Notes: generated by a model not told the origin, from the sequence alone. 37,180 nt of DNA from Paracoccaceae bacterium (GCA_026713305.1 JAPOOS010000031.1:1-37180), one strand, 5' to 3'; numbered from the stretch's first letter, positions 15,367-24,843 are shown. Made by a program: numbers and translations.

Positions 15367-18300
15367 CTAGTCCCTGGCGGACACAGCAGGCTTGTAGAAC
15401 ACCGGTTCCACGACCTTTGCACTGGTCTTTCCGCCAGCGTGCACGAATTCGACCACCGTGCCCAAACGCTCGGGGCCGTTTTCGAGCAGCCCCAGCGCGA
15501 TGGGCTCATCAAGAATCGGCGAGTAATAGGTGGAGGTGACACGCCCAATCATGCGGCGATGTCCGAAGTCGACCGTCTCGTTGGCGACGCAGTAGGCTCC
15601 GTGTGGCAGCGGCGACTTGCCGCCAAGTCTCTGCAGCCCCACCAGGCGCCAGCGGTCAGGGGCCGCCAGAAAGGATCGCTCCTGCGCACGCTTGCCGAGA
15701 AAGTCCTTTTTCTTGCGTGAAATGGCCCAGGAAAGACCAAGATCCTGCGGCGTCACAGTGCCGTCGGACTCGTCTCCGATCATGATGAAGCCAACCTCGG
15801 CGCGCAGGACGTGCAGCGCTTCGGTGCCATAGGCTTGGAGGTCAAATTCCTCGCCCGCTTCCTGAATGCTGTTCCACAATTCCAACCCCTCCGAACTCCG
15901 CACGGCTATCTCGAACGACAGTTCGCCGGAAAACGATATCCTGAAAACCCGAACTTCATGCCCTGCGAGATTGCCGCGGCGCCAGCCCATAAACGGCAGC
16001 GCGTCGGCGCCAACGTCCAGTCCGCCCAGCTTCCGCAGCAGATTTCGCGACTGCGGCCCGGAGATTCCGATTTGCGCGAACTGCTCGGTCACATTGACAA
16101 CATAGACCTCCCAGTCCCACCACTCGGTCTGCAGCCATTCCTCCATCCAGCCATGGACATGGTCGGCGCCTCCGGTCGTTGTGTGGCATAGGAACGTGTT
16201 TTCGTCGAGCCGCGCAACCACGCCGTCGTCCATGAGAAAGCCATTGTCATTGCACATCAGTCCATAGCGACAGCGGCCCGGCTTCAAGGTGCTCATCATG
16301 TTGGTGTACATCATGTCCAGAAACTTCCCGGCGTCCGGCCCTGCAACCAGTATTTTCCCAAGCGTCGATGCATCGACGACCCCCACGGACCTGCGGACCG
16401 CCAAGGCCTCCCGGTGGACCGCATCTTCAATTGATTCCCCATTCCGCCGGTAACAGTAGGGCCGTCGCCAGTCTGCGACCGGCTCCCAGTATGCGCCATT
16501 TTCATCATGCCAGGCATCGATCGCGGTGCGGCGAGTCGGCTTGAACAGGCTGCCGCGCGCCTGGCCTGCGATCGCCCCAAGCGGAATTGGAGTGAATGGC
16601 GGACGGAATGTTGTAGTGCCGGTTTGTGCGATTGAGCGATTGAGATTGTGGGCAATGACTGCCATTCCATTGATGTTCGAGGTTTTGCCCTGATCGGTCG
16701 CCATGCCGAGCGTCGTGTATCGCTTAACGTGCTCGACGCTTTCAAACCCCTCTCGGATGGCAAGTTCGATGTCGCTGACCTTTACGTCGTTCTGAAAGTC
16801 AATCCACGCCTTTGAGCGCGCGCGGCGATTCATTCCGTTGGGCATCAGCCAAACAGGCATTGGCGGCGATTCCGCAGAGACCTTGATCTCGGGCTCGTCG
16901 CCGGGCACGGCGGCGGCGCCCAGGAACTCGATTGCCTTGGCCGCGCCGCGGACAGCATCTTCAACCACCTTGTCAGCCTCGAGCACACCGTTGGCGGAAC
17001 CCACGGCCACCATGAACGGCTCGCCGCCGCCAGTGAGCGGAGGTTTCTCGTTGTTCGGCCGAAACATTCCAGTCTCGTCGTCCCAAGCGAGCTTCCCTGA
17101 GCAATGAGACCAAAGATGGACTGCCGGAGACCATCCTCCCGACATCGCGACGACTTCGCATTTCACGTTTTCCAGGGAGGTTCCTTCGCCGGCATGGGCA
17201 CAGACGTCTACCCCCGACACGCAGCCTGACCCTCTGACCATGGCAACTGCGCGGGCATTGGCGACTCGCACGCCAAGCGCGCGGAGTTCGCTTGCGGGCG
17301 ACCCTGGCGCATCCGGACGCACATCCACGACCAAAGGGACGTCGAGCCCTGCACGAAGCAAGGTGCGCACCGTTCTGTATGCATCGTCGTTGTTGGTGAC
17401 AACAACCGTGCGGTCTCCGGGAGAAACGCCGTAGTTGACTATGTAGTCACGCACGGCCGATGCCAGCATGACACCGGGCACGTCGTTGTTCGCGAAACAC
17501 ATTGGCCGCTCGATGGCTCCTGTTGCGAGCACGACCCGACGCGCCCGGATTCGCCACAGGCGGTTGCGCAGTCTTCCGCCTTCCACAGCGGTGGCCGGCA
17601 GCCTCTCGTTGGCCAGAACATAGCCATGGTCGTAAACGCCAGTGGCGCAGGTCTCGCATTGCAGATGCACGTTCGGCATGCGTTGCAGATCGTCGACGAT
17701 TCCCGTGATCCAATCCTCCGACGGCGCTCCGTCGACGATCTCGACGTCAACCGCCGTCCGCCCGCCAAACGCTTGGGCCTGCTCCAGGAGCAGCACGCGC
17801 AGTCCAGCCTGTCCAGCCATTCTGGCCGCCAACAGGCCGGCAATGCCGCCACCGACGATCAACAGATCGACATGCACGTGAAAGTGCTCATACAGGTCGG
17901 GATCACGATCCTTGGGTGCAGGTCCCAGCCCGGCCGCTCTCCTTATCAGCGGTTCGTACACGTGCTTCCACGCCGGCTTCGGATCGATGAATGTCTTGTA
18001 GTAGAATCCAGCGGGGATCAGAGCCGACAATTTGTCGGCCGCAGCGCCGACGTCGAACTCGAGACTGGGCCAGTGGTTCTGGCTGCGGGCCGCCATGCCT
18101 TGCGAAATCCTGACCATGGTCGCCTGCCGATTTGGCGTGTGCCTGCTGCCTTCGCCCAGAGTAACCAGGCTGTTGGGGTCCTCGGGACCGCTGCCGACGA
18201 TGCCGCGCCTTCTATGGTACTTGAAGCTGCGACCAACCAGCCGGCGGTCGTTGGCAAGCAGAGCCGAAGCAAGCGTGTCTCCTGCCAGACCCTTGAGATT

Positions 18301-18375
18301 GGCTCCGTTGAACGAGAACTCGATCGGACTGCCGCGATCGATCAGGCGGCCACCGGACTGAAGGCGCGTGCTCAT
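15367..18375 (-). CDS. soxA: Sarcosine oxidase subunit alpha
   Basis: The 1002-residue catalytic scaffold of heterotetrameric sarcosine oxidase, which oxidises sarcosine to glycine with hydrogen peroxide and hands the methyl carbon to tetrahydrofolate. The N-terminal domain (about 1-100) has FSFNGANLKGLAGDTLASAL. The dinucleotide-binding motif VDLLIVGGGIAGLLAARMAG follows near residue 170, then the ATGAIERPMCFANNDVPGVM segment. The C-terminal third is a T-protein-like folate domain with TNMMSTLKPGRCRYGLMCND and YGTEALHVLRAEVGFIMIGD. GGGGAG stands seven bases before the ATG. soxD ends 24 bases upstream. The length is normal for the family. Confidence 0.96.
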   Translation of the reverse strand: MSTRLQSGGRLIDRGSPIEFSFNGANLKGLAGDTLASALLANDRRLVGRSFKYHRRRGIVGSGPEDPNSLVTLGEGSRHTPNRQATMVRISQGMAARSQNHWPSLEFDVGAAADKLSALIPAGFYYKTFIDPKPAWKHVYEPLIRRAAGLGPAPKDRDPDLYEHFHVHVDLLIVGGGIAGLLAARMAGQAGLRVLLLEQAQAFGGRTAVDVEIVDGAPSEDWITGIVDDLQRMPNVHLQCETCATGVYDHGYVLANERLPATAVEGGRLRNRLWRIRARRVVLATGAIERPMCFANNDVPGVMLASAVRDYIVNYGVSPGDRTVVVTNNDDAYRTVRTLLRAGLDVPLVVDVRPDAPGSPASELRALGVRVANARAVAMVRGSGCVSGVDVCAHAGEGTSLENVKCEVVAMSGGWSPAVHLWSHCSGKLAWDDETGMFRPNNEKPPLTGGGEPFMVAVGSANGVLEADKVVEDAVRGAAKAIEFLGAAAVPGDEPEIKVSAESPPMPVWLMPNGMNRRARSKAWIDFQNDVKVSDIELAIREGFESVEHVKRYTTLGMATDQGKTSNINGMAVIAHNLNRSIAQTGTTTFRPPFTPIPLGAIAGQARGSLFKPTRRTAIDAWHDENGAYWEPVADWRRPYCYRRNGESIEDAVHREALAVRRSVGVVDASTLGKILVAGPDAGKFLDMMYTNMMSTLKPGRCRYGLMCNDNGFLMDDGVVARLDENTFLCHTTTGGADHVHGWMEEWLQTEWWDWEVYVVNVTEQFAQIGISGPQSRNLLRKLGGLDVGADALPFMGWRRGNLAGHEVRVFRISFSGELSFEIAVRSSEGLELWNSIQEAGEEFDLQAYGTEALHVLRAEVGFIMIGDESDGTVTPQDLGLSWAISRKKKDFLGKRAQERSFLAAPDRWRLVGLQRLGGKSPLPHGAYCVANETVDFGHRRMIGRVTSTYYSPILDEPIALGLLENGPERLGTVVEFVHAGGKTSAKVVEPVFYKPAVSARD

Positions 18376-18399
18376 CCCCTCACTCCCCGCATCGACCGG

Positions 18400-18720
18400 T
18401 CACTTTCCGGAGGCCGCCGGGCGGCGGCGCTCGATTTCGGCCAGAATCTCGTCGGGAGGCTGCAGCGTTTGGGCGCTGTAGGTGCCAAACACCTCCATTG
18501 TAACCGTGCATCTGGCTGCATGAAACCACCTGCCGCACCCCCGGCTGTGGTGCCATTTCTCAAAGTGAACGCCCTTGGGATTGGCTCTGGTGAACAGGTA
18601 TTCCTCGAATTCTGCGTCGCTCGCTTCCACTCCGGCACGCGTTATGTGCGCCTCGCCACCGCCGTGAAGCTCGGTTTCGTCGGCAGCGATGCCGCAATAT
18701 GGACAGGTCAGCATCAGCAT
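18400..18720 (-). CDS. soxD: Sarcosine oxidase subunit delta
   Basis: The 106-residue delta subunit, which binds zinc and contacts the alpha subunit. Zinc ligands are visible as C6 and C9 in TCPYCG, and a histidine and C62 in WHHSRGCGRWF. Other features are the HITRAG, EFEEYLFTRANPKGVHFEKW and MEVFGTYSA segments. The frame is open to 18936, overlapping soxB. The ATG at 18720 has GGGAG upstream and gives the standard N-terminus; a second ATG two codons later is also possible. Gene order B-D-A-G is the standard one for this enzyme. Confidence 0.93.
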   Translation of the reverse strand: MLMLTCPYCGIAADETELHGGGEAHITRAGVEASDAEFEEYLFTRANPKGVHFEKWHHSRGCGRWFHAARCTVTMEVFGTYSAQTLQPPDEILAEIERRRPAASGK

Positions 18721-18769
18721 GGCATGGCGCTCCCGATTGAACTGTACATCATTCAGGCATCCCGGGCGG

Positions 18770-20026
18770 TCAGTGAGCCACCCCGGCTGCGACGCTTTCG
18801 TCGATGAAACGGCCTTCGCCAAACCGTTCAAGTCCGAATGGCGCTGCCAGAATGCCCGGTTGGTCGCTGGCCACCAGTTCGGCCATCGCCCAGCCAGAGC
18901 CGGGAATGGACTTGAAGCCGCCAGTTCCCCAGCCACAGTTTATGTACACGTGCTCGACGGGCGTCTTCGAGATGATTGGAGACCGGTCGCCGGTCATGTC
19001 GACTATGCCGCCCCACTGACGCAGCATCTGCAGCCGCGAGATGATTGGAAAAGTCTCGACCAGCGCGCGAACCGTCTCCTCCACATTGTGGAAGGAACCG
19101 CGCTGTGAATAGTTGTTGTACTGGTCGGCGCCGCCGCCAATGACCAGCTCTCCCTTGTCCGACTGGCTTATGTACCCGTGAACCGTGTTGGCCATGACGA
19201 CAATGTCGAGACATGGCTTTATGGGTTCCGAAACCAATGCCTGCAAGGCAACGGATTCGATGGGCAGGCGAAACCCGGCCATCTCAGCGGCAACGCCGGA
19301 ATGTCCGGCAACCACGATCGCCAGCTTGTCGCAGTCAATGCTTCCCTTCCCCGTGTCCACACCGACGACCCGGCCGTTCCTGGTCCGAATTGCGTTGACT
19401 TCGCATTGTTCGACAATGTGCATTCCCATCTGGGAGCATGCCCTGGCGTAGGCCCAGGCAACGGCGTCATGCCGTGCCGTGCCTCCCCGAGACTGCCACA
19501 ACGCGCCAAGCACGGGGTATCTGGGACCGTCAATGGAAATGATCGGGCACAGCTTGCGGACTTGGTCCGGCGAGATGTACTCGGTCGACACTCCCTGGAC
19601 AATGTTGGCATTGTTGATGCGCTGATAGCCCCGCGCCTCGTGGTGCGTTTGGGCCAGCATCATGACGCCGCGCGGGCTGAACATCACGTTGTAGTTCAGG
19701 TCCTGGCTCATGCTTTCGTAAAGCTGCCGCGCCTTTTCATAGATGGCGGCCGAAGCGTCCTGCAGGTAGTTGGAACGGATGATTGTCGTGTTGCGTCCCG
19801 TGTTGCCTCCGCCCAGCCAACCTTTCTCCAGCACGGCAACATTGCGCACTTGATGATTTTTTCCAAGAAAATAGGCTGTCGCCAAGCCATGTCCGCCGGC
19901 GCCGATTATGACGACGTCGTACTTTCTGGAGGGAAGCGGCGACTCCCAGGCCTTCTGCCAGCCGGTATGGCCGCGCATCGCCTCGCGGACCAGCGCAAAG
20001 GCTGAATACCTGCCACGACGCTTCAT
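18770..20026 (-). CDS. soxB: Sarcosine oxidase subunit beta
   Basis: The 418-residue flavoprotein subunit where sarcosine is oxidised. The FAD-binding motif is VIIGAGGHGLATAYFL (GAGGHG at 42-47). H186 in RGGTARHDAVAWAYA sits where the beta subunit carries covalently attached FMN in characterised enzymes. Other features are EKGWLGGGNTGRNTTIIRSN, VIGGGADQYNNYSQRG and the C-terminal INCGWGTGGFKSIPGSGW, all typical of SoxB. soxD begins 50 bases after the stop. The region upstream of the start has no strong Shine-Dalgarno site and no recognisable operator. Confidence 0.96.
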   Translation of the reverse strand: MKRRGRYSAFALVREAMRGHTGWQKAWESPLPSRKYDVVIIGAGGHGLATAYFLGKNHQVRNVAVLEKGWLGGGNTGRNTTIIRSNYLQDASAAIYEKARQLYESMSQDLNYNVMFSPRGVMMLAQTHHEARGYQRINNANIVQGVSTEYISPDQVRKLCPIISIDGPRYPVLGALWQSRGGTARHDAVAWAYARACSQMGMHIVEQCEVNAIRTRNGRVVGVDTGKGSIDCDKLAIVVAGHSGVAAEMAGFRLPIESVALQALVSEPIKPCLDIVVMANTVHGYISQSDKGELVIGGGADQYNNYSQRGSFHNVEETVRALVETFPIISRLQMLRQWGGIVDMTGDRSPIISKTPVEHVYINCGWGTGGFKSIPGSGWAMAELVASDQPGILAAPFGLERFGEGRFIDESVAAGVAH

Positions 20027-20456
20027 CGGGTCCGGCGGAAACTGACGCCTGACCTGACAGCGGAGACAAGGAGCACACTTGCCGATTCAATCATTGCTGC
20101 CGGGCCTCCCAGCCAAGCCACATGTTCAGCATCGTTTGCATGTCCCTCGACTGCATGCGTTGAAATTCTTTGCGCGGCTCCAACAACATTGTGCTACAAT
20201 GCCTCCAATACGCGGTGTGCGCGAAAGTAATCACGCGTCGGAACCGTTTCAATCGCCCAGGCCTTCAATTCTCGACCCAACTGAAACAACACCAATGGCC
20301 GATGTCAACAGATAACCCGAGACCGACTGGCGTGCCGGACGCATCCGCCAGTCTTGACGCGGCATGTCCGATTGCGTCCGAAGCAAGTGGGGAAGTCATG
20401 CAGGAGGTGCCTGAGGAACTTCCGGAATGCCTCCGTTCAACGGACGGGTCGATTCC
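20027..20456. other. Divergent intergenic region between soxB and ccmI
   Basis: About 430 bases. It should hold promoters for soxBDAG (minus) and ccmI (plus). A candidate plus-strand promoter is noted separately at 20170-20200. A 57-codon frame (ATG 20302, stop at 20473-20475) overlaps the first codons of ccmI. Its product (MSTDNPRPTGVPD then acidic, Cys-ending) has no recognisable similarity, so I leave it as a possible leader ORF only. Confidence 0.35.
20170..20200 (+). promoter_or_regulatory. Candidate promoter for ccmI
   Basis: TTGCGC (20170-20175) and TACAAT (20195-20200) stand 19 bases apart, about 260 bases before the ccmI start. The -10 box is good. The spacing is long and the -35 box imperfect. 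Confidence 0.3.
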
Positions 20457-21689
20457 ATGGATTCGCTGTTGCTGACCCACCTGGCGATTGCGCTGCTTGC
20501 CGCAGTGCCGGTTGCGGCTCTGATTGTGCATGTTCTGCACAAGGCGCCGGGGTCGGTTCGAAACACGGCGCTTGAAATTTATCGGCGCCAGCTGTCCGAG
20601 ATAGACCGCGACGCCGCGTCCGGGCAGATTGGCGAGGAAGAGGCGAAGTCGACGCGCAACGCCGTCGCGCGCCGAATGCTGGCCGCCGACCGGGACTTCC
20701 GGAATTCCCCAACTCCTGGAACGGCGCCGCGGCGGGCAACGCGCGCGCTTTCGATCGTGGTCATTCTGGCTCTCGTTCCTGGTTCCATCCTCGTATACCT
20801 GATCGTCGGTCAGCCTGGGACGCCCGACCAGCCGATCGCCAAGCGTCTTGAGGCAATCGAGAACCTGCGCGCCACCAGGCCCACGCAGCAGGAGGCGCTT
20901 CAAATGCAAGAGTCGCCTTCGGTTGCGGTTGAAGCCTTCGACCCGGAATATCTCGGTCTCGTGGACCAGCTTCGGGCAGCGGTTGCCGACAAACCCAATG
21001 ACCCCGAGGGGCTCCGATTGCTGGCGTTTCACGAATCCCGTCTCGGCATCCACACAGCTGCCGCTCAACATCAGGAGAGGCTGCTGGAGTTGCTTGCCGA
21101 GGATGCGACCGCCGAAGATTACGCGCAATTGGCCGAATACCTGATTCTGGCAGCGTCCGGCTACGTGTCGCCCGAGGCCGAGGACGCCATAGACGCAGCT
21201 CTTCGGATCAATCCACGACAGGTGCAGGCACGCTTCTATGCGGGGCTCGCGCACGCTCAGATTGGGAGATCCGACCTGGCCTTCGCTGTCTGGCACAAAC
21301 TTTCCGAGTTCGAAGAAACTCCCGAAACGATGCTTGTCGCCCTCAGCGAACTGCTTCCGGCCGTGGCGTTGCAGGCGGGAATTCGGTATACGGTTCCGCC
21401 GCGGTTCGATTCCGGGCCGACTTCGGAGCAGATTGAGAGCGCAGCCCAACTGACCGGCGAACAGCGCCAGCAGATGATAGAGGACATGGTCGCCGGACTC
21501 GAATCTCGCATCAAGCAGAAAGGCGGCTCTGCAGAGGAATATGCGCGACTGATATGGTCGCTCCATGTGTTGGGCCGGACGCAGCGGGCAGGCGAGACAT
21601 GGTTGGAAGCGAAGGATCTGTTCATGGACGACGAAGCGGCAATGACCTTGCTGGAACGGACCGCAGGTTCCGCGGGACTCCTGCAGTGA
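20457..21689 (+). CDS. ccmI: Cytochrome c biogenesis protein CcmI (CycH-like)
   Basis: Inner-membrane chaperone of 410 residues that presents apocytochrome c for heme ligation. It has a first membrane helix at about residues 4-26 (LLLTHLAIALLAAVPVAALI). A cytoplasmic loop follows with the family sequence VYRRQL-like EIYRRQLSEIDRDAASGQI. A second helix lies at about 90-112 (VVILALVPGSILVYLIVG). A periplasmic TPR-rich domain has repeats around DPEGLRLLAFHESRLG and NPRQVQARFYAGLAHAQIG. The frame opens at 20427; the ATG at 20457, giving MDSLLLTH, is preferred because the first helix then begins at once. No other ccm gene is in the window. ruvX follows directly. Confidence 0.85.
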   Translation: MDSLLLTHLAIALLAAVPVAALIVHVLHKAPGSVRNTALEIYRRQLSEIDRDAASGQIGEEEAKSTRNAVARRMLAADRDFRNSPTPGTAPRRATRALSIVVILALVPGSILVYLIVGQPGTPDQPIAKRLEAIENLRATRPTQQEALQMQESPSVAVEAFDPEYLGLVDQLRAAVADKPNDPEGLRLLAFHESRLGIHTAAAQHQERLLELLAEDATAEDYAQLAEYLILAASGYVSPEAEDAIDAALRINPRQVQARFYAGLAHAQIGRSDLAFAVWHKLSEFEETPETMLVALSELLPAVALQAGIRYTVPPRFDSGPTSEQIESAAQLTGEQRQQMIEDMVAGLESRIKQKGGSAEEYARLIWSLHVLGRTQRAGETWLEAKDLFMDDEAAMTLLERTAGSAGLLQ

Positions 21690-21706
21690 ACGCACCTTGC
21701 GAAAGC

Positions 21707-22168
21707 ATGAGAAAGTTTCGGGATTCACTTCGGCCCGCCAAGCCTCTGGTCGCACTTGATGTCGGCACAAAGACCATTGGGATTGCGATATCCGACTCGA
21801 CAAGAACTGTGGCAAGCCCTCTGAAGACTTTGCCGCGCAAGGCATTCACGAAGGATGTCAAACTACTGCTTGAACTGTTTCGGGACCGTCAGATCGGAGG
21901 CATTGTTGTTGGCTTGCCAAAGAACATGGATGGCAGCGAAGGTCGGCGATGTCAGGCGACGAGGGCCTTCGCCCGCAATTTGTGCCGGGTTACGGATTTG
22001 CCGGTAACATATTGGGATGAGCGCCTGTCCACCGTGGCTGCAGAACGATATCTGATCGAGACCGGAGCCAGTCGCAGGAAACGGGCGCGTGTCATTGATC
22101 GTGTTGCAGCTTCGCTGATATTGCAGCCCGCCCTCGAAAACCTTGCCATGCTGAATTCGCAGCCATGA
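21707..22168 (+). CDS. ruvX: RuvX/YqgF family: putative pre-16S rRNA nuclease
   Basis: RNase H-fold protein of 153 residues, implicated in maturation of the 16S rRNA 5' end; an older label is Holliday junction resolvase-like. Family motifs are ALDVGTKTIGIAISD (residues 16-30), IGGIVVGLPKNMDGSEG, and YWDERLSTVAAERYL, with a C-terminal acidic residue in RVIDRVAASLILQ. The preferred start is ATG 21707. A GTG at 21686 overlapping the ccmI stop would add seven residues. The stop overlaps the next start as ATGA, so translation is coupled to the DUF1289 gene. Confidence 0.93.
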   Translation: MRKFRDSLRPAKPLVALDVGTKTIGIAISDSTRTVASPLKTLPRKAFTKDVKLLLELFRDRQIGGIVVGLPKNMDGSEGRRCQATRAFARNLCRVTDLPVTYWDERLSTVAAERYLIETGASRRKRARVIDRVAASLILQPALENLAMLNSQP

Positions 22169-22416
22169 ACGAATCGGTTTGGGTCAGAGACGAACCAGAC
22201 AGCCCCTGTCGGCAGATCTGCGTCATACACCCCGAACACAGACTGTGCATCGGCTGCTTTCGAAAGCCCGATGAGGTTGGCATGTGGGCCCAATTCACGC
22301 CCGAGCAGCGGAAGAGCATTCTTGCCGAACTGCCGGCCCGAGGGAAGGCGCTTCGAAGGCGCCGTGGTGGCAGGAGACGGGGGCAGCGACGTAGAGCCAG
22401 TCGACGAAAGGGTTGA
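22165..22416 (+). CDS. DUF1289 small zinc-binding protein
   Basis: A protein of 83 residues with the DUF1289 pattern SPCRQICVIHPEHRLCIGCF, in which four cysteines (C15, C19, C28, C31) probably hold a metal. The usual EVGMWAQF and ILAELPARG segments follow. The tail from residue 64 is almost entirely Arg, Gly and Lys, which suggests nucleic-acid contact. It overlaps ruvX by four bases. The function of the family is unknown. Confidence 0.85.
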   Translation: MNESVWVRDEPDSPCRQICVIHPEHRLCIGCFRKPDEVGMWAQFTPEQRKSILAELPARGKALRRRRGGRRRGQRRRASRRKG

Positions 22417-22898
22417 AGCCAGCTGCGGCATTCTGCCATTGAGAGCCTGGCTGAAAGATCGATGTCAGCAGAGTCCTGTTCGTTGGCGGCCCTGCAGGAA
22501 ATGGCATTCCATCGGCTATCCAGAGGAAATGAAGCAACCATGCCATGAACCAAGGCTGCTCGGAAGCGGCGTTCTGAGCATCGATTCCCGCCGGCCGTTC
22601 CACACGGCAATGCCTCCAATGACCCGCTTGCTTGAAAGGTGTTCAAGCTCCCTTGCAATGGAGTTGCCTACTGCCCCTGCCGCGTTTCCGCGATCCTTGC
22701 TTTGTACAGCCAGACTTCTTGAACCAACTCCCTGCTTCGAGTTTCTGCAAAGCGATGATCCAGTGTGCCGCGCCGACCGGGTTCACGCCCCATGTCCGTC
22801 TTGAGTGGCGACTGCAACGTCCAATTGGCCGTTGATCGAGTGATTCAGACATACGCTCGTGATTGATTCAGCGCCGGCATTGATCTGCGCAACCAAGC
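22417..22898. other. Convergent intergenic region between the DUF1289 gene and dusA
   Basis: About 480 bases with no recognisable gene on either strand. Open frames present have no similarity I recognise and no good start. I see no intrinsic terminator with a T tract. Confidence 0.4.
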
Positions 22899-23954
22899 TC
22901 AAGCCATCCCAATGGCAACAGCACGGGGTTCGGTTTGCGACCCGTCCAAACATCTCTTCGCTGCTTCCCGGATAGCGTCCACTCCCCCCTCGCCAGGAAT
23001 CCCCGGATCCGAGACCACGCGACGCCAGTTTCGCGCATGCGGCCAGCCAGCGAAAAGGCCGGACATGTGCCTTGAGACCTGCCGAATCGGAATGCCTCTG
23101 GCTTCCTGCCGCAATGCGTAGGTGCACATTTCCTCAATGATGCGTTCGATCGAGAACTGGCGCGGCACGCCAAACACCTGCTCGTCAACGCCAGGGAGTA
23201 TCGCAAGCGGACGGTTGTAGGCGGTTCTGCCAACCATCACGCCATCAAGCCCCTGATCCAGCAGCTTTCCGACCTGCTCGAGGTCTGTGATTCCACCGTT
23301 GATGCAAATGGCCAGATGCGGAAACTGTTGCTTGAGCCGTACAACAAGGCCATGGTCGAGCGGTGGAACGTTGTGATTCTGCTTTGGGCTCAAGCCTGAC
23401 AGCAACGCCTTGCGGGCGTGGACTATCACGCGATCGACACCTCGGCTTGCCACAGTCTCGACAAACCTAGGCAACGCTTGGTTTGGATCCTGATTGTCAA
23501 CACCGATTCGGCATTTGACAGATACGGAGGCGCCCGCTGCATTCTCAAGAATTGCCTCCATGCAGTCGCCCGCCACGTCTGGCATGGTCATCAAGACAGC
23601 TCCAAAGTTGCACTTCCTCACACGCGGAGACGGACAACCGGCATTCAAGTTGATTTCATTGTATCCGGCCTCGACTCCTATGCGCGCCGCCTCCCCAAGA
23701 CTGCGAGGATCCGAACCGCCCAATTGAAGCGCCAGTGGGCGCTCTGCCTCGTTGAAGGCAAGAAGCTGTTCCGCCTTGCCGTGCACGACAGCCTGCGCAT
23801 GCAGCATTTCGGTGTAGAGCAGCGCCTGCCGGGAAAGCAGTCTATGAAAATAGCGACAATGCCGGTCCGTGCAGGCCATCATCGGAGCCACGGAAAAACG
23901 ATGGGATGGGACTTTTCGGTTCTCCGCCCTCAGATACGGATCCCTTTCAAGCAT
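22899..23954 (-). CDS. dusA: tRNA-dihydrouridine synthase A
   Basis: FMN enzyme of 351 residues that reduces uridine 20/20a in the D-loop of tRNA. Typical DusA features are HRFSVAPMMACTDRHCRYFH near residue 18, ERPLALQLGGSDPRSL, the catalytic C107 in EINLNAGCPSPRV, KCRIGVDNQD, VIVHARKA with GLSPKQNHNVPPLDH, INGGITDL and GVMVGRTAYNRP. The frame is open to 24116; the ATG at 23954 is preferred. A strong AGGAGGAG lies 12 bases upstream, a somewhat long spacing. The C-terminal tail after the YTxH-like region matches the A subfamily length. It stands alone, convergent with the ruvX operon. Confidence 0.95.
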   Translation of the reverse strand: MLERDPYLRAENRKVPSHRFSVAPMMACTDRHCRYFHRLLSRQALLYTEMLHAQAVVHGKAEQLLAFNEAERPLALQLGGSDPRSLGEAARIGVEAGYNEINLNAGCPSPRVRKCNFGAVLMTMPDVAGDCMEAILENAAGASVSVKCRIGVDNQDPNQALPRFVETVASRGVDRVIVHARKALLSGLSPKQNHNVPPLDHGLVVRLKQQFPHLAICINGGITDLEQVGKLLDQGLDGVMVGRTAYNRPLAILPGVDEQVFGVPRQFSIERIIEEMCTYALRQEARGIPIRQVSRHMSGLFAGWPHARNWRRVVSDPGIPGEGGVDAIREAAKRCLDGSQTEPRAVAIGMA

Positions 23955-24642
23955 GTGCGTGATTCGCTCCTCCTTTGACCCTATCAGGTTCTGTCCCGAC
24001 ACCAGCCAAACGGCGATTCGCCGTCGCAAGGCTTCCCAATTGCCGCAGTTCGCGATTCCAATTGAAATTCTCCAGCGCTTGTGAAGAACCCTTTCCGGGA
24101 AGGACACTGTTGTCATGGCGCTGCCATGCAGTCTTGGCGTTTTGGCAGCGCTGCAGTCAATTCACAATGACAATGCAACCCTTTCAGCAAAGGGCCGGCC
24201 GGACATGAACCCAATCACTCGTTCCGCTCCAATGGCATGCTTCAGGCAGCCAGCGCACTGACTTTCTCGTGTTTGACGCAAAGCCGAGCACATGTCTGCA
24301 TGGCAAGCGTCATTGCATACCCTGAACCACGATTGAGACACACAGCGCAATCCCTAGCAACTCAAGAGGACAGGAATGCCCTCACAACCGCGTTCAACGC
24401 TTGCCGGCGATTGTCCCCCTTCGTCAATTGTCAGTTTTCCCCGAAATCGCATCGAAAAATCTCGGCAAGGTTCGCAATTTGAACTGCGCCCCACTTGAAT
24501 GTCCCCAGCCATCGCCGCGCAATGCACTGATCAATCATTCGCCTCGCCGCAAACTCAGACTTCCTTCGCGCCATGGCGTGAGCCGCAGCCGCTGGCCCGC
24601 TCCTTCAAGAAATCTGCCGGAGCGATCAGATCAAGGCTTGAA
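23955..24642. other. Long intergenic region upstream of the PcfJ-like gene
   Basis: Nearly 700 bases with no recognisable gene. A perfect 6-bp hairpin with a four-base loop (CCCTTT, CAGC, AAAGGG; 24179-24194) is present but has no T tract on either strand. The divergent promoters for dusA and for the following genes should lie here; none stands out. Confidence 0.4.
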
Positions 24643-24843
24643 ATGACAGGTCCGCTCAATACAGTCACAGGCATTCAGGGCAGCGGACAGAACCGCTTCG
24701 CGACGCGCATGTTCCGAATTGAACCTGTTGCCGCAATCTCGGTCGCGTCGCATGGAGGGTTGTTTGCCAACGGTTGTCCGCCTGCAATCCTGGTTGGTAC
24801 GGCCGCAAACTCGCTGGAGATTCATGACGCACTGCAACGTTGA
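24643..24843 (+). CDS. Possible small ORF overlapping the PcfJ-like gene
   Basis: A 66-codon frame starting at ATG 24643, with AAGG eight bases upstream. Its frame is open further back, to an ATG at 24499. The product has protein-like segments (TRMFRIEPVAAISVASHGGL, ANGCPPAILVGTAANSLEIH) and no recognisable domain. It ends 20 bases inside the following gene, which would allow translational coupling. In the same stretch, the upstream extension of the PcfJ-like frame looks less like protein. It could still be chance. Confidence 0.3.
   Translation: MTGPLNTVTGIQGSGQNRFATRMFRIEPVAAISVASHGGLFANGCPPAILVGTAANSLEIHDALQR

Noticed and set aside
20302-20475. 57-codon frame overlapping the ccmI start
   Set aside because: Low-complexity acidic product without similarity; kept only as a remark in the intergenic entry.
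20265-21845. 526-codon minus-strand frame
   Set aside because: Antisense to ccmI and ruvX, which both carry clear family motifs.
24179-24194. Perfect hairpin CCCTTT-CAGC-AAAGGG as terminator
   Set aside because: No T tract follows on either strand, and it is far from any gene end.
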